Origin: Lachnobacterium bovis DSM 14045
GTDB lineage: Bacteria; Bacillota; Clostridia; Lachnospirales; Lachnospiraceae
Assembly: GCF_900107245.1 (NCBI RefSeq)
Contig: NZ_FNPG01000010.1
Coordinates: 49,269 to 113,268, forward strand
Length of the DNA: 64,000 nt
Reading direction: 5' to 3'
The notes under the pieces are model-generated. The model did no database searches, had not been told where the DNA came from, and saw nothing but the letters and a program-made list of their open reading frames with translations. Below, piece by piece: positions 25,003 to 34,608 of the stretch. A program made the translations under genes and the position numbers. Position 1 is the first letter of the stretch, and each line of letters opens with the position of its first letter.

Positions 25003-27594
25003 ATGAATTATGGCAAAAAGTATACACAACTGCGTATTAAAACTATAGACAGCAAACCAACAAAAATACGAATGAAGATGGAAATCTTTGTTCTAAAACT
25101 TTTTGTTCTTGCGCTACTGTTTTTCGCAGTAATCGGAATTTGTGCTGGAATCGGTGTTGTTCAAGGTATTCTTGATTCTGCACCAGACATTTCCAAAAAA
25201 GATGTTATGCCTAGCGGGTATTCTACTACTGTTTTAGCCGATGATGGTACGCAAACAGCGACTTTAGTTTCATCTGGTTCTAATAGAAAGTATGTTTCTC
25301 TAAAGAAAATACCTCTAGACCTTCAACATGCATTCATTGCCATTGAAGATTCAAGATTTTACAAGCACAATGGTGTCGATTGCCAGGGAATTCTTCGAGC
25401 GACTTTTATAGCTGCTTCAAAAAGAAACTTTTCTCAAGGCGCAAGTACTTTAACTCAACAACTTATCAAGAACAATGTACTTACTTCTTGGACAGATGAA
25501 AAAACTTTCTATGACAGTTTCAAGCGAAAACTCCAAGAGCAATATCTCGCAATCAAGTTAGAGCAGAAAGTTCATGATAAAAAATGGATACTAGAAAACT
25601 ATCTAAATTCCATAAACTTAGGTTCTAACACTCTTGGTGTAGAGGCCGCTTCTGAAAAATACTTTGGTAAAGATGTTTCCGAACTTTCTTTGTCTGAAAG
25701 TTGTGTTATCGCGGGGATCACTCAAAATCCTGTGGCTTATAATCCTATCACTCATCCTGAGAATAATGCTAAACGTCGTAAAAAAGTTCTTAGGAACATG
25801 CTTGAGCAAGGATATATTAATCAACAAGATTATAAATCAGCTCTTGACGACAATGTTTATGAACGTATTTCGGAGTTTACTCAAAATACAAGCAATAGCA
25901 ATATTAATTCTTATTTTGTAGATGCATTGATAGATGATGTGTATAATGACCTCATAGAGAAAAAAGGATATTCTTCGGAAGAAGCTAACAAGGCTATTTT
26001 CCGTGGTGGACTTACGATTCATTCTACTCAGGATAATCGAATACAGTCTATAGCTGATGAAGAAGCAAATAATGTTGCTAACTATCCTACAGCACCTAAG
26101 TATTCATTCTTTTTAGCTTTTAGCGTAAAAAATCCTGATGGATCGACTTCAAATTATTCTAATCAAACTATGCTAAGTTATTATAAGAAAAAAACAAACA
26201 ATGATAATTACTCAATTGTTTTTGATTCAGAGAATGCATGCAGATCAGCAATTTCTCAATATGAACAAGAAATGATAAGTCAAGGTGGAACGATTGTTGA
26301 AGGTTCTGAAAATATTAATATTACCTTACAACCACAAGTTGCTCTTACGATTATTGATCAACATACTGGGGCTGTTAAAGCTCTTGTTGGAGGACGTGGT
26401 CAAAAAAATGGTAACCGAACCTGGAACCGTGCTACAGATACAACCAGACAACCTGGCTCAACATTTAAAATCATTGCAGCCTATGCACCTGCACTCGATG
26501 CCAAGGGTCTAACTTTAGCAACTGTCCAAGATGATGCACCATATACTGTTGGAAATAAAACTTTTCAAAATGCGAACAAAGGTTTTGGTGGTTTCACAAC
26601 AATACGAGATGGTATCAAAAATTCTACAAATATAGTTGCTTTAAAAACTTTAAATCAAATTGGTATTGATACAGGTTACGATTATGCTAAAAAATTTGGA
26701 TTTACAACATTATCAGACACTGACAAGAATTTAAGTCTTGCTTTAGGCGGACTTGACCATGGTGTAAAAAACTACGAATTGGCTGGAGCTTATGCCTCAA
26801 TTGCCAATGATGGAGAGTATATTAAACCAAGTTTTTACTCTAAAGTATATGATCACAATGGCAAGCTCCTTTTAGATATTTCTAAAAAGGAAAGACGAAG
26901 AGTTCTTAAATCTACTACTGCATGGCTTTTAACAAGTGCGATGCAAGACGTTATGACTGACGGAACCGGAAAAGTAGCTTATTTTGGAAATGAATTAATG
27001 CCACAAGCTGGTAAATCTGGAACAACTTCTTCTAACAGAGACAGTTTATTTGCTGGTTTTACCCCATATTATACATGTGTTATCTGGGGTGGAAATGATG
27101 ACAACTCAGTTCAGTCCGGCGATCAGACCGTCTATACAAAAAATATATGGCGTGAAGTCATGAGACGTTCTAATGAAGGTTTAGAAAGAAAAGATTTTAC
27201 ACAACCTGATGGAATTGTACAAGTCAATGTTTGTAAAAAATCTGGTCTTTTACCTATCGAAAATATTTGTGACCACGACCAACGCGGAAACATGGTATAT
27301 ACCGAATTTTTCGATAAGGACACAGTTCCAACAACTACATGTAATCATCATGTCGGTGTTCGTATATGTATGGCAACCGGTATGGAAGCAGGAAGTAAAT
27401 GTCCAGTTAATCAAACGTTTACATCAATTAGAATTATTGGTGCGGCACCTAATTCTCCTGAGGCAGCTTATGCTCCCCCAAGCAAAAAGTGCCCACACAG
27501 TGGTGCTCCAGTTCAGTCTCAACAACCGGCGCAACCACAGCCTGCTCAACCTGCGGCTCAACAACAACCATCAAATAAAAGTAATTTCCCATAA
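25003..27594 (+). CDS. Class A penicillin-binding protein (PBP1a type)
   Basis: This bifunctional enzyme polymerises and cross-links peptidoglycan. The 863-residue protein has a short basic cytoplasmic tail and a membrane anchor (about 29-53). The GT51 transglycosylase domain follows (catalytic Glu115 in AIEDSRFY; QGASTLTQQLIKN at 145-157). The transpeptidase has SxxK at Ser486-Lys489 (PGSTFK), SxN at Ser541 and KSG at 671. A Cys-rich C-terminal region ends in a Pro/Gln/Ala tail that probably spans the wall. AAGGAGG precedes the ATG. The AT-rich 5' region (about 280 nt) holds a candidate -10 near 24879. Confidence 0.96.
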   Translation: MNYGKKYTQLRIKTIDSKPTKIRMKMEIFVLKLFVLALLFFAVIGICAGIGVVQGILDSAPDISKKDVMPSGYSTTVLADDGTQTATLVSSGSNRKYVSLKKIPLDLQHAFIAIEDSRFYKHNGVDCQGILRATFIAASKRNFSQGASTLTQQLIKNNVLTSWTDEKTFYDSFKRKLQEQYLAIKLEQKVHDKKWILENYLNSINLGSNTLGVEAASEKYFGKDVSELSLSESCVIAGITQNPVAYNPITHPENNAKRRKKVLRNMLEQGYINQQDYKSALDDNVYERISEFTQNTSNSNINSYFVDALIDDVYNDLIEKKGYSSEEANKAIFRGGLTIHSTQDNRIQSIADEEANNVANYPTAPKYSFFLAFSVKNPDGSTSNYSNQTMLSYYKKKTNNDNYSIVFDSENACRSAISQYEQEMISQGGTIVEGSENINITLQPQVALTIIDQHTGAVKALVGGRGQKNGNRTWNRATDTTRQPGSTFKIIAAYAPALDAKGLTLATVQDDAPYTVGNKTFQNANKGFGGFTTIRDGIKNSTNIVALKTLNQIGIDTGYDYAKKFGFTTLSDTDKNLSLALGGLDHGVKNYELAGAYASIANDGEYIKPSFYSKVYDHNGKLLLDISKKERRRVLKSTTAWLLTSAMQDVMTDGTGKVAYFGNELMPQAGKSGTTSSNRDSLFAGFTPYYTCVIWGGNDDNSVQSGDQTVYTKNIWREVMRRSNEGLERKDFTQPDGIVQVNVCKKSGLLPIENICDHDQRGNMVYTEFFDKDTVPTTTCNHHVGVRICMATGMEAGSKCPVNQTFTSIRIIGAAPNSPEAAYAPPSKKCPHSGAPVQSQQPAQPQPAQPAAQQQPSNKSNFP

Positions 27595-27667
27595 ATTTTG
27601 GGTTATGTACGAACATATGGCGTAGTGTTTTAATTCTTTAAAACAATTTATATAACGTTTGTATAAC

Positions 27668-27718
27668 AAAAAAGATTGAGAAATGAATTAATTAAATTCA
27701 AATCTCAATCTTTTTTTT
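27668..27718. terminator. Bidirectional terminator between the PBP and amt genes
   Basis: AAAGATTGAGA (27671-27681) pairs with TCTCAATCTTT (27703-27713). Eight T follow on the plus strand and six on the minus. The rest of the 311-nt gap (27719-27905) is AT-rich with 'tatgttttt'-like runs and no gene. Confidence 0.88.
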
Positions 27719-27905
27719 ATATGTCTTTTGCATTTATGTTTTATGTTTTTGTTATGTTTTTTGTTATGCTTTTATAATTTTTTCGCATTTACGTTTTGTT
27801 CATATATGCTTTTATCTATTTTTTCGTGAATAATTATGTTATGTATTTATGAAGATTCTATATTATTATTAGTTAAGTTGTATTTATTTGTGTTGTATAA
27901 GTTTA

Positions 27906-29639
27906 TTACTCTACGTCTGCTAAAGCTTGTACGTCTTCTTCGCCAGTTCTAATTTTAACTACTTTATCTACGTTATATACAAAAATCTTACCATCGCCAA
28001 TGTTACCTGTATATAATGTTTCTTTAGCAACCTGAATAACTTTTCTAACAGGGATTTTACTTACAATAATCTCAATTTTTACTTTAGGTAATAATGTTGC
28101 ATCAGTTTCAACACCTCTATATTTTTCTCCTGCACCTTTTTGAACACCACAACCCATTACCTGAGTTACTGTCATACCTGTTACACCTAAGTTGTTCATT
28201 GCACGTTTAATCTTGTCATATCTAGATAGTTTTGAAATAATAACAACTTTGTACATTCCTGTTCCATTTGTTGCAATATTTTCTTCCCCAACAACAACAT
28301 TGTTGTTTTCAGCTATAGTTGCACCAAGATCTGTGTTTTCGTTTACGTCCATTGTTAATGTGTTTGAAATATCCATTAAAGCGAATCCTGAATAAGCAGA
28401 TGCAAGACCATGTTCTCTTGAATCTAATCCTTCAATTTCCTCTGCTTCACTAACTCTTAGGCCTACTGTTTTCTTAATTAAAACATATACTCCTGTAATT
28501 GTTATAGCTGTCCATGTACCTACAGATAAAACACCTAATAACTGGTTTCCTAAGCAGTGGAATCCTCCTCCATAAAAAAGGCCTACTAAACTTTCATTAC
28601 CTGGTGCACTCTTTGTTGCGAATAAACCAACTGCTATTGTTCCCCAAATACCATTCATCATGTGTACTGCTACAGCACCTACTGGATCATCTACATGTAA
28701 AACATAATCTAATAGCCAAACACCAAATACTACTAAAACTCCGGCTACTGCACCAATTACAATTGCTCCTAAACAATCTGTAACATCACAACCTGCTGTA
28801 ATTGCTACTAAACCTGCTAATGAAGCATTTAAACTCATTGAAACATCTGGTTTACCATATCTAAACCATGTGAATAACATACAAACTACTGTTGCTACTG
28901 CTGGTGCTACTGTTGTTGTCAAGAAAATTGAACCAAGCTGTTCAACTGTTGTTGCAGCTGCACCATTAAATCCATACCATCCAAACCATAAGATGAATAC
29001 ACCTAAAGCACCTAATGGTAAGTTATGTCCTGGAAATGCATTTACTTTTACAACTTTACCATTTTTATCTTTTTCAAATTTACCAATTCTAGCTCCTAAC
29101 ATAGCTGCACCGATTAATGCTGAAATTCCACCTACCATGTGAATTGCACATGAACCTGCGAAATCGTGGAAACCTAATTTAGATAACCAGCCACCGCCCC
29201 AAATCCAATGTGCTTCAATTGGATAAACAATAGCTGAAATCAAAGCTGAATATATACAATATGATGAGAATTTTGTTCTTTCAGCCATCGCTCCTGAAAC
29301 AATAGTTGCTGTTGTTGCACAGAAAACTAAGTTAAATACGAAATTTGAGAAAGAAAATGTGCTATATTTTGAGAAAATATCGAAACCTGGACGTCCAATA
29401 AATCCCATATAATCCTCACCTAATAAAAGTGAAAAACCGATTATAATAAATACAACAGTACCAATACAAAAATCCATAAGGTTTTTCATAATAATATTAC
29501 CACTGTTCTTAGCTCTAGTAAAACCAGTTTCTACCATTGCAAATCCTGCTTGCATCCAAAATACTAAAGCAGCGCCACATAGGAACCAAACCGCAAACGC
29601 CTCCTTATTAACTAAACCAGATACAATTTCTTTTGTCAT
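27906..29639 (-). CDS. amt: Ammonium transporter fused to a P-II signalling domain (Amt-GlnK)
   Basis: The 577-residue protein imports ammonium and carries its own nitrogen sensor. Residues 1 to about 410 are an 11-helix Amt channel (WMQAGFAMVETGF; twin His motifs CAIHMVGG and AVHMMNG). A linker of about 50 residues and a full P-II domain (462-577) follow, with GVTGMTVTQVMGCG, YRGVETDATLLPKVKIEI and GNIGDGKIFV. The T-loop residue equal to Tyr51 of GlnB is Thr, so uridylylation is not possible there. The nearby glnN and the terminator in its leader suggest nitrogen control. Confidence 0.94.
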   Translation of the reverse strand: MTKEIVSGLVNKEAFAVWFLCGAALVFWMQAGFAMVETGFTRAKNSGNIIMKNLMDFCIGTVVFIIIGFSLLLGEDYMGFIGRPGFDIFSKYSTFSFSNFVFNLVFCATTATIVSGAMAERTKFSSYCIYSALISAIVYPIEAHWIWGGGWLSKLGFHDFAGSCAIHMVGGISALIGAAMLGARIGKFEKDKNGKVVKVNAFPGHNLPLGALGVFILWFGWYGFNGAAATTVEQLGSIFLTTTVAPAVATVVCMLFTWFRYGKPDVSMSLNASLAGLVAITAGCDVTDCLGAIVIGAVAGVLVVFGVWLLDYVLHVDDPVGAVAVHMMNGIWGTIAVGLFATKSAPGNESLVGLFYGGGFHCLGNQLLGVLSVGTWTAITITGVYVLIKKTVGLRVSEAEEIEGLDSREHGLASAYSGFALMDISNTLTMDVNENTDLGATIAENNNVVVGEENIATNGTGMYKVVIISKLSRYDKIKRAMNNLGVTGMTVTQVMGCGVQKGAGEKYRGVETDATLLPKVKIEIIVSKIPVRKVIQVAKETLYTGNIGDGKIFVYNVDKVVKIRTGEEDVQALADVE

Positions 29640-29662
29640 AATAACATCCTCCTTAATTTATA

Positions 29663-29717
29663 AAAAAAGGCGATATATCCTTAAGTTCACAGCTTCGTGA
29701 AATCAAAAATATATCGC
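29663..29717 (-). terminator. Terminator hairpin in the amt leader (possible attenuator)
   Basis: On the minus strand GCGATATAT pairs with ATATATCGC, encloses TTCAC-GAAGCT-GTGAA, and is followed by CC and seven T. It ends only a few bases before the amt ribosome site AAGGAGG. It sits between glnN and amt and may simply end glnN, or gate read-through into amt. Confidence 0.75.
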
Positions 29718-29774
29718 ACTATTTTTCAATACAATAATTATATCTTTATTAAATTTTGTTAATTTGTCTATATA

Positions 29775-31898
29775 CTAAACTTCAAAAATCAAGTCGCCGT
29801 ATGATGGCATTGGCCAGTATTCTTTACCAACTAACATTTCAAGTTCATCAACTGGTTTTCTTAATTTATCCATTGTAGTCTTAACTTCATCTCTGTAGAA
29901 TTCAGCTTGTTTCTGGCAGCAATCAATTGCTGAAGCTTTTTCTACAACATCTTTTAAGTTTGCTAACTGAGTATGTACTTCTGTTAATAATTCAGAAATA
30001 TTTGTTAAAATTCCGCTCTGAGTAGATACATCAGCACCTGCTACTGCAGATTTTACTGAATTAATTGATGTTGCAAGAGCTGTAGTATACTGAATTACAG
30101 CTGGAATAATCTGTTTTGAAGCAATATCAATCATAGCTTTTGCTTCGATGTTGATTGTCTTAGAATATTTTTCATATTCAATTTCAACACGAGACTCTAA
30201 TTCTGCTCTTGTAAATACTTTGAATTTTTCGAAAGCTTTTACATTGTTTTCTTTAATGTATGCTGGAATAGCACCAACCATTGATTTAATGTTTGGAAGT
30301 CCACGTCTTTCAGCTTCTTCAACCCATTCATCTGAGTATCCATCACCGTTAAATACGATTCTCTGATGTTCTGTAGCCTGTTTTTTGATGATATCATGAA
30401 CAGCTAAATCAAAGTTATCAGCTTTTTCTAATTCATCACAAACGTCTGAGAATGCTTCTGCAACGATTGTATTTAATACAATGTTAGCCTGTGCAACAGA
30501 ATCCTGTGAACCTACCATTCTAAATTCGAATTTATTACCTGTGAAAGCGAATGGAGATGTTCTATTTCTATCTGTAGCATCTTTCATGAAGTCTGGTAAT
30601 GTCTTAACACCAGTATGTAATCTCTGTCCTTCTAAGCTTCGTGTAGCTTCACCTGTGCTTACTAACTGATTAATAACGTCTTGTAACTGATCTCCAAGGT
30701 AAATAGAAAGAATAGCTGGTGGTGCTTCGTTAGCTCCAAGTCTGTGATCATTTCCTACATCTGCTGCAGAAGCTCTAAGTAAATCAGCATGCTCATCAAC
30801 TGCTCTTAAGATACATGTAAGTACAAGTAAGAACTGAATATTTTCATGTGGTGTAGCACCTGGCTCTAATAAATTGATTCCGTCATCTGTTGTAATTGAC
30901 CAGTTATTATGTTTACCTGAACCATTTACTCCGTCGAATGGTTTTTCATGTAATAAGCACTGTAAACCATGTCTGCTAGCAACCTTCTTTAATGTTTCCA
31001 TTGTTAACTGGTTGTTATCAACTGCGATATTACATTTTCCATAAATTGGAGCTAATTCGTGCTGCGCTGGAGCAACTTCGTTATGCTGTGTTTTTGCAGA
31101 TACACCTAATTTCCATAACTCTTTATTTACATCACGCATGTATGCTGCAATTCTTTCTCTGATAGCACCGAAATAGTGATCATCCATTTCTTGTCCCTTA
31201 GGAGGCATAGCACCGAAAAGTGTTCTTCCTGTGAAGATTAAATCTTTTCTCTGTAAGTATTTTTCACGATCAACGATGAAATACTCTTGTTCTGGTCCTA
31301 CTGAAGGACAAACTTTCTTAGATGTTGTATTTCCAAATAATTTTAATAATCTTAAAGACTGCTCATTTATTGCTTCCATAGATCTAAGTAATGGTGTCTT
31401 CTGATCTAATGCTTCTCCTGTATATGAGCAGAATGCTGTAGGAATGCAAAGTGTTGCACCTGCTGCATCATGTCTTACGAATGCTGGTGATGTACAATCC
31501 CAAGCTGTATATCCTCTAGCTTCAAATGTAGCTCTTAATCCACCTGATGGGAATGAAGAGGCATCTGGCTCACCTTTAATTAATTCTTTTCCTGAAAAAC
31601 TCATAAGAACTTTACCGTTCTCCATTGGAGCTGTAATAAATGAATCGTGTTTCTCAGCTGTTACACCAGTTAATGGTTGGAACCAATGAGTATAGTGAGT
31701 TGCTCCTCTTTCGATAGCCCATTCTTTCATTTCATGAGCAACAACATCAGCTGTTTCTAAATCTAACTCTCTTCCCTCATCCATTACTTCATGAAGTTTT
31801 TTGTAAACCTTTTTTGGAAGACGTTCTTGCATCACTGAATCATTAAATACGTCTTCACCGAAAACGTCTGCTACATTGAAATACTCTGTTTCTAACAT
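29775..31898 (-). CDS. glnN: Glutamine synthetase type III
   Basis: GlnN forms glutamine from glutamate and ammonia with ATP. The 707-residue length and features such as [27 protein letters not shown] and [13 protein letters not shown] are typical of type III enzymes, common in Bacteroidetes and some Clostridia. I prefer the second ATG at 31898, because the first, at 31907, lies inside the ribosome site AAAGGATG. It is upstream of amt with a hairpin between, and has a terminator hairpin in its own leader. Confidence 0.96.
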   Translation of the reverse strand: MLETEYFNVADVFGEDVFNDSVMQERLPKKVYKKLHEVMDEGRELDLETADVVAHEMKEWAIERGATHYTHWFQPLTGVTAEKHDSFITAPMENGKVLMSFSGKELIKGEPDASSFPSGGLRATFEARGYTAWDCTSPAFVRHDAAGATLCIPTAFCSYTGEALDQKTPLLRSMEAINEQSLRLLKLFGNTTSKKVCPSVGPEQEYFIVDREKYLQRKDLIFTGRTLFGAMPPKGQEMDDHYFGAIRERIAAYMRDVNKELWKLGVSAKTQHNEVAPAQHELAPIYGKCNIAVDNNQLTMETLKKVASRHGLQCLLHEKPFDGVNGSGKHNNWSITTDDGINLLEPGATPHENIQFLLVLTCILRAVDEHADLLRASAADVGNDHRLGANEAPPAILSIYLGDQLQDVINQLVSTGEATRSLEGQRLHTGVKTLPDFMKDATDRNRTSPFAFTGNKFEFRMVGSQDSVAQANIVLNTIVAEAFSDVCDELEKADNFDLAVHDIIKKQATEHQRIVFNGDGYSDEWVEEAERRGLPNIKSMVGAIPAYIKENNVKAFEKFKVFTRAELESRVEIEYEKYSKTINIEAKAMIDIASKQIIPAVIQYTTALATSINSVKSAVAGADVSTQSGILTNISELLTEVHTQLANLKDVVEKASAIDCCQKQAEFYRDEVKTTMDKLRKPVDELEMLVGKEYWPMPSYGDLIFEV

Positions 31899-32025
31899 AA
31901 TATACATCCTTTCTAAACATCACACAACTTATTCCCTCAAGTGTGATTTTTTATCAATTTGATTTTTTAAATTGATTACAATCAACATTAATTTATTCAA
32001 TAAGGACAGCTTATATATCCCTTAA

Positions 32026-32062
32026 ATAAAAAAATGGGCACTCCAACCATGTTGGAACGCCC
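32026..32062 (-). terminator. Intrinsic terminator in the glnN leader (attenuator candidate)
   Basis: GGGCGTTCCAAC pairs with GTTGGAGTGCCC (two G-U pairs) around ATG, and ATTTTTTT follows on the minus strand. It lies 128 nt upstream of the glnN start codon, well after fba has ended at its own terminator. No competing anti-terminator helix could be found with confidence. Confidence 0.75.
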
Positions 32063-32332
32063 TTGTTCTCTCAAATCAACTGTAGTTAGAATACCTTATC
32101 TGTTTCAAAAAATCAATAACTTTTTTTATTTTTTTTTTATTTTATTAAATTTAACCGATAAGTTACAACTAATTTTTTAATTTTTATACAAATTAACCAC
32201 TAATTACTGTTTTTAGAGTCAAGATAAATATCACAATATCAATATATGTATTTGTTCTATTGCTACTGCCATAAACTGTTTTATATTTTCTAGAAGTATC
32301 TACAACAACAAACGCTAAAATGCTAACCCTAT
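32063..32332. other. Gene-free region upstream of the glnN leader
   Basis: This is AT-rich sequence with no ribosome site before any open frame. A minus-strand glnN promoter should lie here, but no clear -35/-10 pair stands out; ATTATTG...TATTCT near 32090-32115 is one weak option. Confidence 0.4.
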
Positions 32333-32386
32333 AAACAAAAAAGAGCTTAGGCATCACACATCATATGCGACGTCACAAGCTCTTTT
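32333..32386 (-). terminator. Terminator of the fba gene
   Basis: AAAAGAGCTT and AAGCTCTTTT form the outer stem, enclosing a small GCAT/ATGC hairpin. Six T follow on the minus strand. It lies about 70 nt after the fba stop codon. Confidence 0.85.
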
Positions 32387-32458
32387 ATGTTAATCATAAC
32401 TCTTCATTATGATTAAAACACTATAAATTATAAATTGATCTATTAAAGAAAACACAAA

Positions 32459-33328
32459 TTAAGCGTTAGCTTTTCCAACTGATCCGAATAATTCCATTTT
32501 CTCTTTAACCATATCTCTGATAGCCTGAGCACCTGGAGCTAATAATTTACGTGGATCGAATCCTTTTCCTTCTAAGTCTTTGCCTTCTTCGATGTATTTA
32601 CGTGTAGCTTCCTGGAATGCAAGCTGACATTCTGTATTTACATTGATTTTAGCAACACCTAAAGAAATAGCTTTTTTAATCATATCAGCTGGGATACCTG
32701 TACCACCGTGAAGAACTAATGGCATTGTACCTGTCTGCTGCTGAATAGCATCAAGTGTATCGAATGAAAGACCCTGCCAGTTTGCTGGGTATTTTCCGTG
32801 GATGTTACCAATACCAGCTGCAAGCATATCTACACCAAGATCAGCTACTGCTTTACATTCGTTAGGATCAGCACACTCACCTGCACCAACTACACCGTCT
32901 TCTTCTCCACCAATTGAACCTACTTCAGCTTCGATAGACATTCCCATTGCATGAGCAACTTTAACTAATTCTGTTGTTTTAGCAACGTTCTCTTCGATTG
33001 GATAGTGTGAACCATCGAACATGATTGAAGTGAAACCAGCTTTAACGCATTTGTAACATCCTTCATATGTACCATGATCTAAGTGAAGAGCTACAGGAAC
33101 TGTAATTCCTAATTCTTTGTCCATAGCTTTAACCATAGCTGCAACTGTTTCGAAACCTGTCATATATTTACCAGCACCTTCTGATACACCTAAGATAACT
33201 GGAGACTGTAATTCCTCAGCTGTAAGTAAGATAGATTTTGTCCACTCTAAGTTATTGATGTTGAATTGACCTACTGCATAGTGGCCTGCTTTTGCTTTAT
33301 CAAGCATTTCTTTTGCGGATACTAACAT
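32459..33328 (-). CDS. fba: Class II fructose-1,6-bisphosphate aldolase
   Basis: This zinc-dependent glycolytic enzyme splits fructose-1,6-bisphosphate. The 289-residue protein has the metal-binding His in LHLDHGTYEGC, the EAEVGSIGGEEDG motif and LVLHGGTGIP. The AINVNTECQLAF segment is near the C-terminus. Length is normal for the Firmicute type. A strong ribosome site (AGGAGGAAAATAAC) precedes the ATG. It is a single-gene unit. Confidence 0.96.
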   Translation of the reverse strand: MLVSAKEMLDKAKAGHYAVGQFNINNLEWTKSILLTAEELQSPVILGVSEGAGKYMTGFETVAAMVKAMDKELGITVPVALHLDHGTYEGCYKCVKAGFTSIMFDGSHYPIEENVAKTTELVKVAHAMGMSIEAEVGSIGGEEDGVVGAGECADPNECKAVADLGVDMLAAGIGNIHGKYPANWQGLSFDTLDAIQQQTGTMPLVLHGGTGIPADMIKKAISLGVAKINVNTECQLAFQEATRKYIEEGKDLEGKGFDPRKLLAPGAQAIRDMVKEKMELFGSVGKANA

Positions 33329-33406
33329 GTTATTTTCCTCCTATGAAATAAAATACTATTAACTATAACACATTTGCGCAAACGTATTATAGATAGCGAT
33401 TGTATT

Positions 33407-33460
33407 AACTGTTTTATTCGCTAACAGTTTCATTATAGTATATTTCATAGAAAAAATAAA
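33407..33460 (-). promoter_or_regulatory. Candidate fba promoter and overlapping operator
   Basis: A -10 TATAAT sits at 33432-33437 on the minus strand with a weak -35 (TTTATT) at 33455-33460. The inverted repeat AACTGTT-N9-AACAGTT (33407-33429) overlaps the expected start point. Further down the leader is a 10-bp palindrome TTTGCGCAAA (33373-33382). The regulator is unknown. Confidence 0.35.
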
Positions 33461-33595
33461 GTTAATTACTTAACAATTTTATTTTTTTTTCAATTTTGAT
33501 GATTTTATATAAGTATCTTCTAATTATCCAATACTTTTTTTATAATTTTTAATAGTTTTTTTATGACTTTTTATGTTTTTTTTATTTTTATGCTT

Positions 33596-34576
33596 TTATA
33601 GTTTTTCCATTTCTTCCATTGAATACTTTTCAAATGGATCTTCAAAAACTTCAGATGGAAATGCTGTTATTTCAGCAATCTCTGCTGCATCTACAACTAA
33701 TGAAACAGCTTTATGTAAATTCTTTACTGTTAATTCTTTATATTTTCCACCAAACTCACCATCTGTTGTCCATGCAACTTTTTCATCACATGTTATCTTT
33801 AATTCATCTGTTTTAAATGAATAAATATAATCTGTATCATCTCTTAAGTTTGTAAGACAAGTTAAGATTTCACTTAATTCAACAGGATTCTTTGGTGTTT
33901 TAATAAATGTCGCCTCAAATACACCATCATCAAGTTTAACATCTTTACCTGTCATTCCTTTAAATCCACCTACAGATACAGAATTTGAAATCATTCCATA
34001 GATAAATTTATCTTCTATAACTTTTCCATCATATTCAATTTTCATCTTATATGATTTAATGTCACTTAAATGTTTAACACCTTCTAGTATATAGGCTAAA
34101 TGACCAATAATGTTTTTAAGTTGTTGTGGTGTTTTATACGATACTTCTGTAAAAATTCCAAATGCAGCAACATAAACAAATGTATCTCCATTAAAATATC
34201 CCATGTCACATGGAAATAATGTTCCATTAGCTGCTGTATGTGCTGCCTCTACCATGTTTTTGGAAATACCGAGTGAATTAGCAAAATCATTTGTACTTCC
34301 AGCTGGAATATAACCTACAGGAATATCTAAATCTGCTTCTAATAAACCTGTTATTACTTCATCTAATGTTCCATCTCCACCACTACAAATAATTCTGTCA
34401 AATTTTTCACCTTCATTAATTATTTTTTGAACAGCATCTCCACTTGATTGTGTTGGATAAATTGTAACTTCATAACCAGATTTAACAATTATATCAACTA
34501 TATCAACCAAATAGTTTTTTATTAATCCTTTTCCTGAAAATGGATTAAATATTAATAAACACTTTTCTTTTATCAT
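33596..34576 (-). CDS. Diacylglycerol kinase-family lipid kinase (YegS/BmrU type)
   Basis: The 326-residue protein phosphorylates a lipid alcohol in characterised relatives. It begins with LIFNPFSGKG. The nucleotide-binding GGDGTLDEVITGLL near residue 85 and GYIPAGSTNDFANSLGI follow, then the C-terminal sandwich. The YegS/DgkB branch acts on diacylglycerol or related lipids in the membrane. Substrate is not settled by the sequence. It is 32 nt after whiA, so the two are probably co-transcribed. Confidence 0.9.
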   Translation of the reverse strand: MIKEKCLLIFNPFSGKGLIKNYLVDIVDIIVKSGYEVTIYPTQSSGDAVQKIINEGEKFDRIICSGGDGTLDEVITGLLEADLDIPVGYIPAGSTNDFANSLGISKNMVEAAHTAANGTLFPCDMGYFNGDTFVYVAAFGIFTEVSYKTPQQLKNIIGHLAYILEGVKHLSDIKSYKMKIEYDGKVIEDKFIYGMISNSVSVGGFKGMTGKDVKLDDGVFEATFIKTPKNPVELSEILTCLTNLRDDTDYIYSFKTDELKITCDEKVAWTTDGEFGGKYKELTVKNLHKAVSLVVDAAEIAEITAFPSEVFEDPFEKYSMEEMEKL

Positions 34577-34608
34577 CTTTGATTACCTCTTTACTCTTTA
34601 AAAGCATA

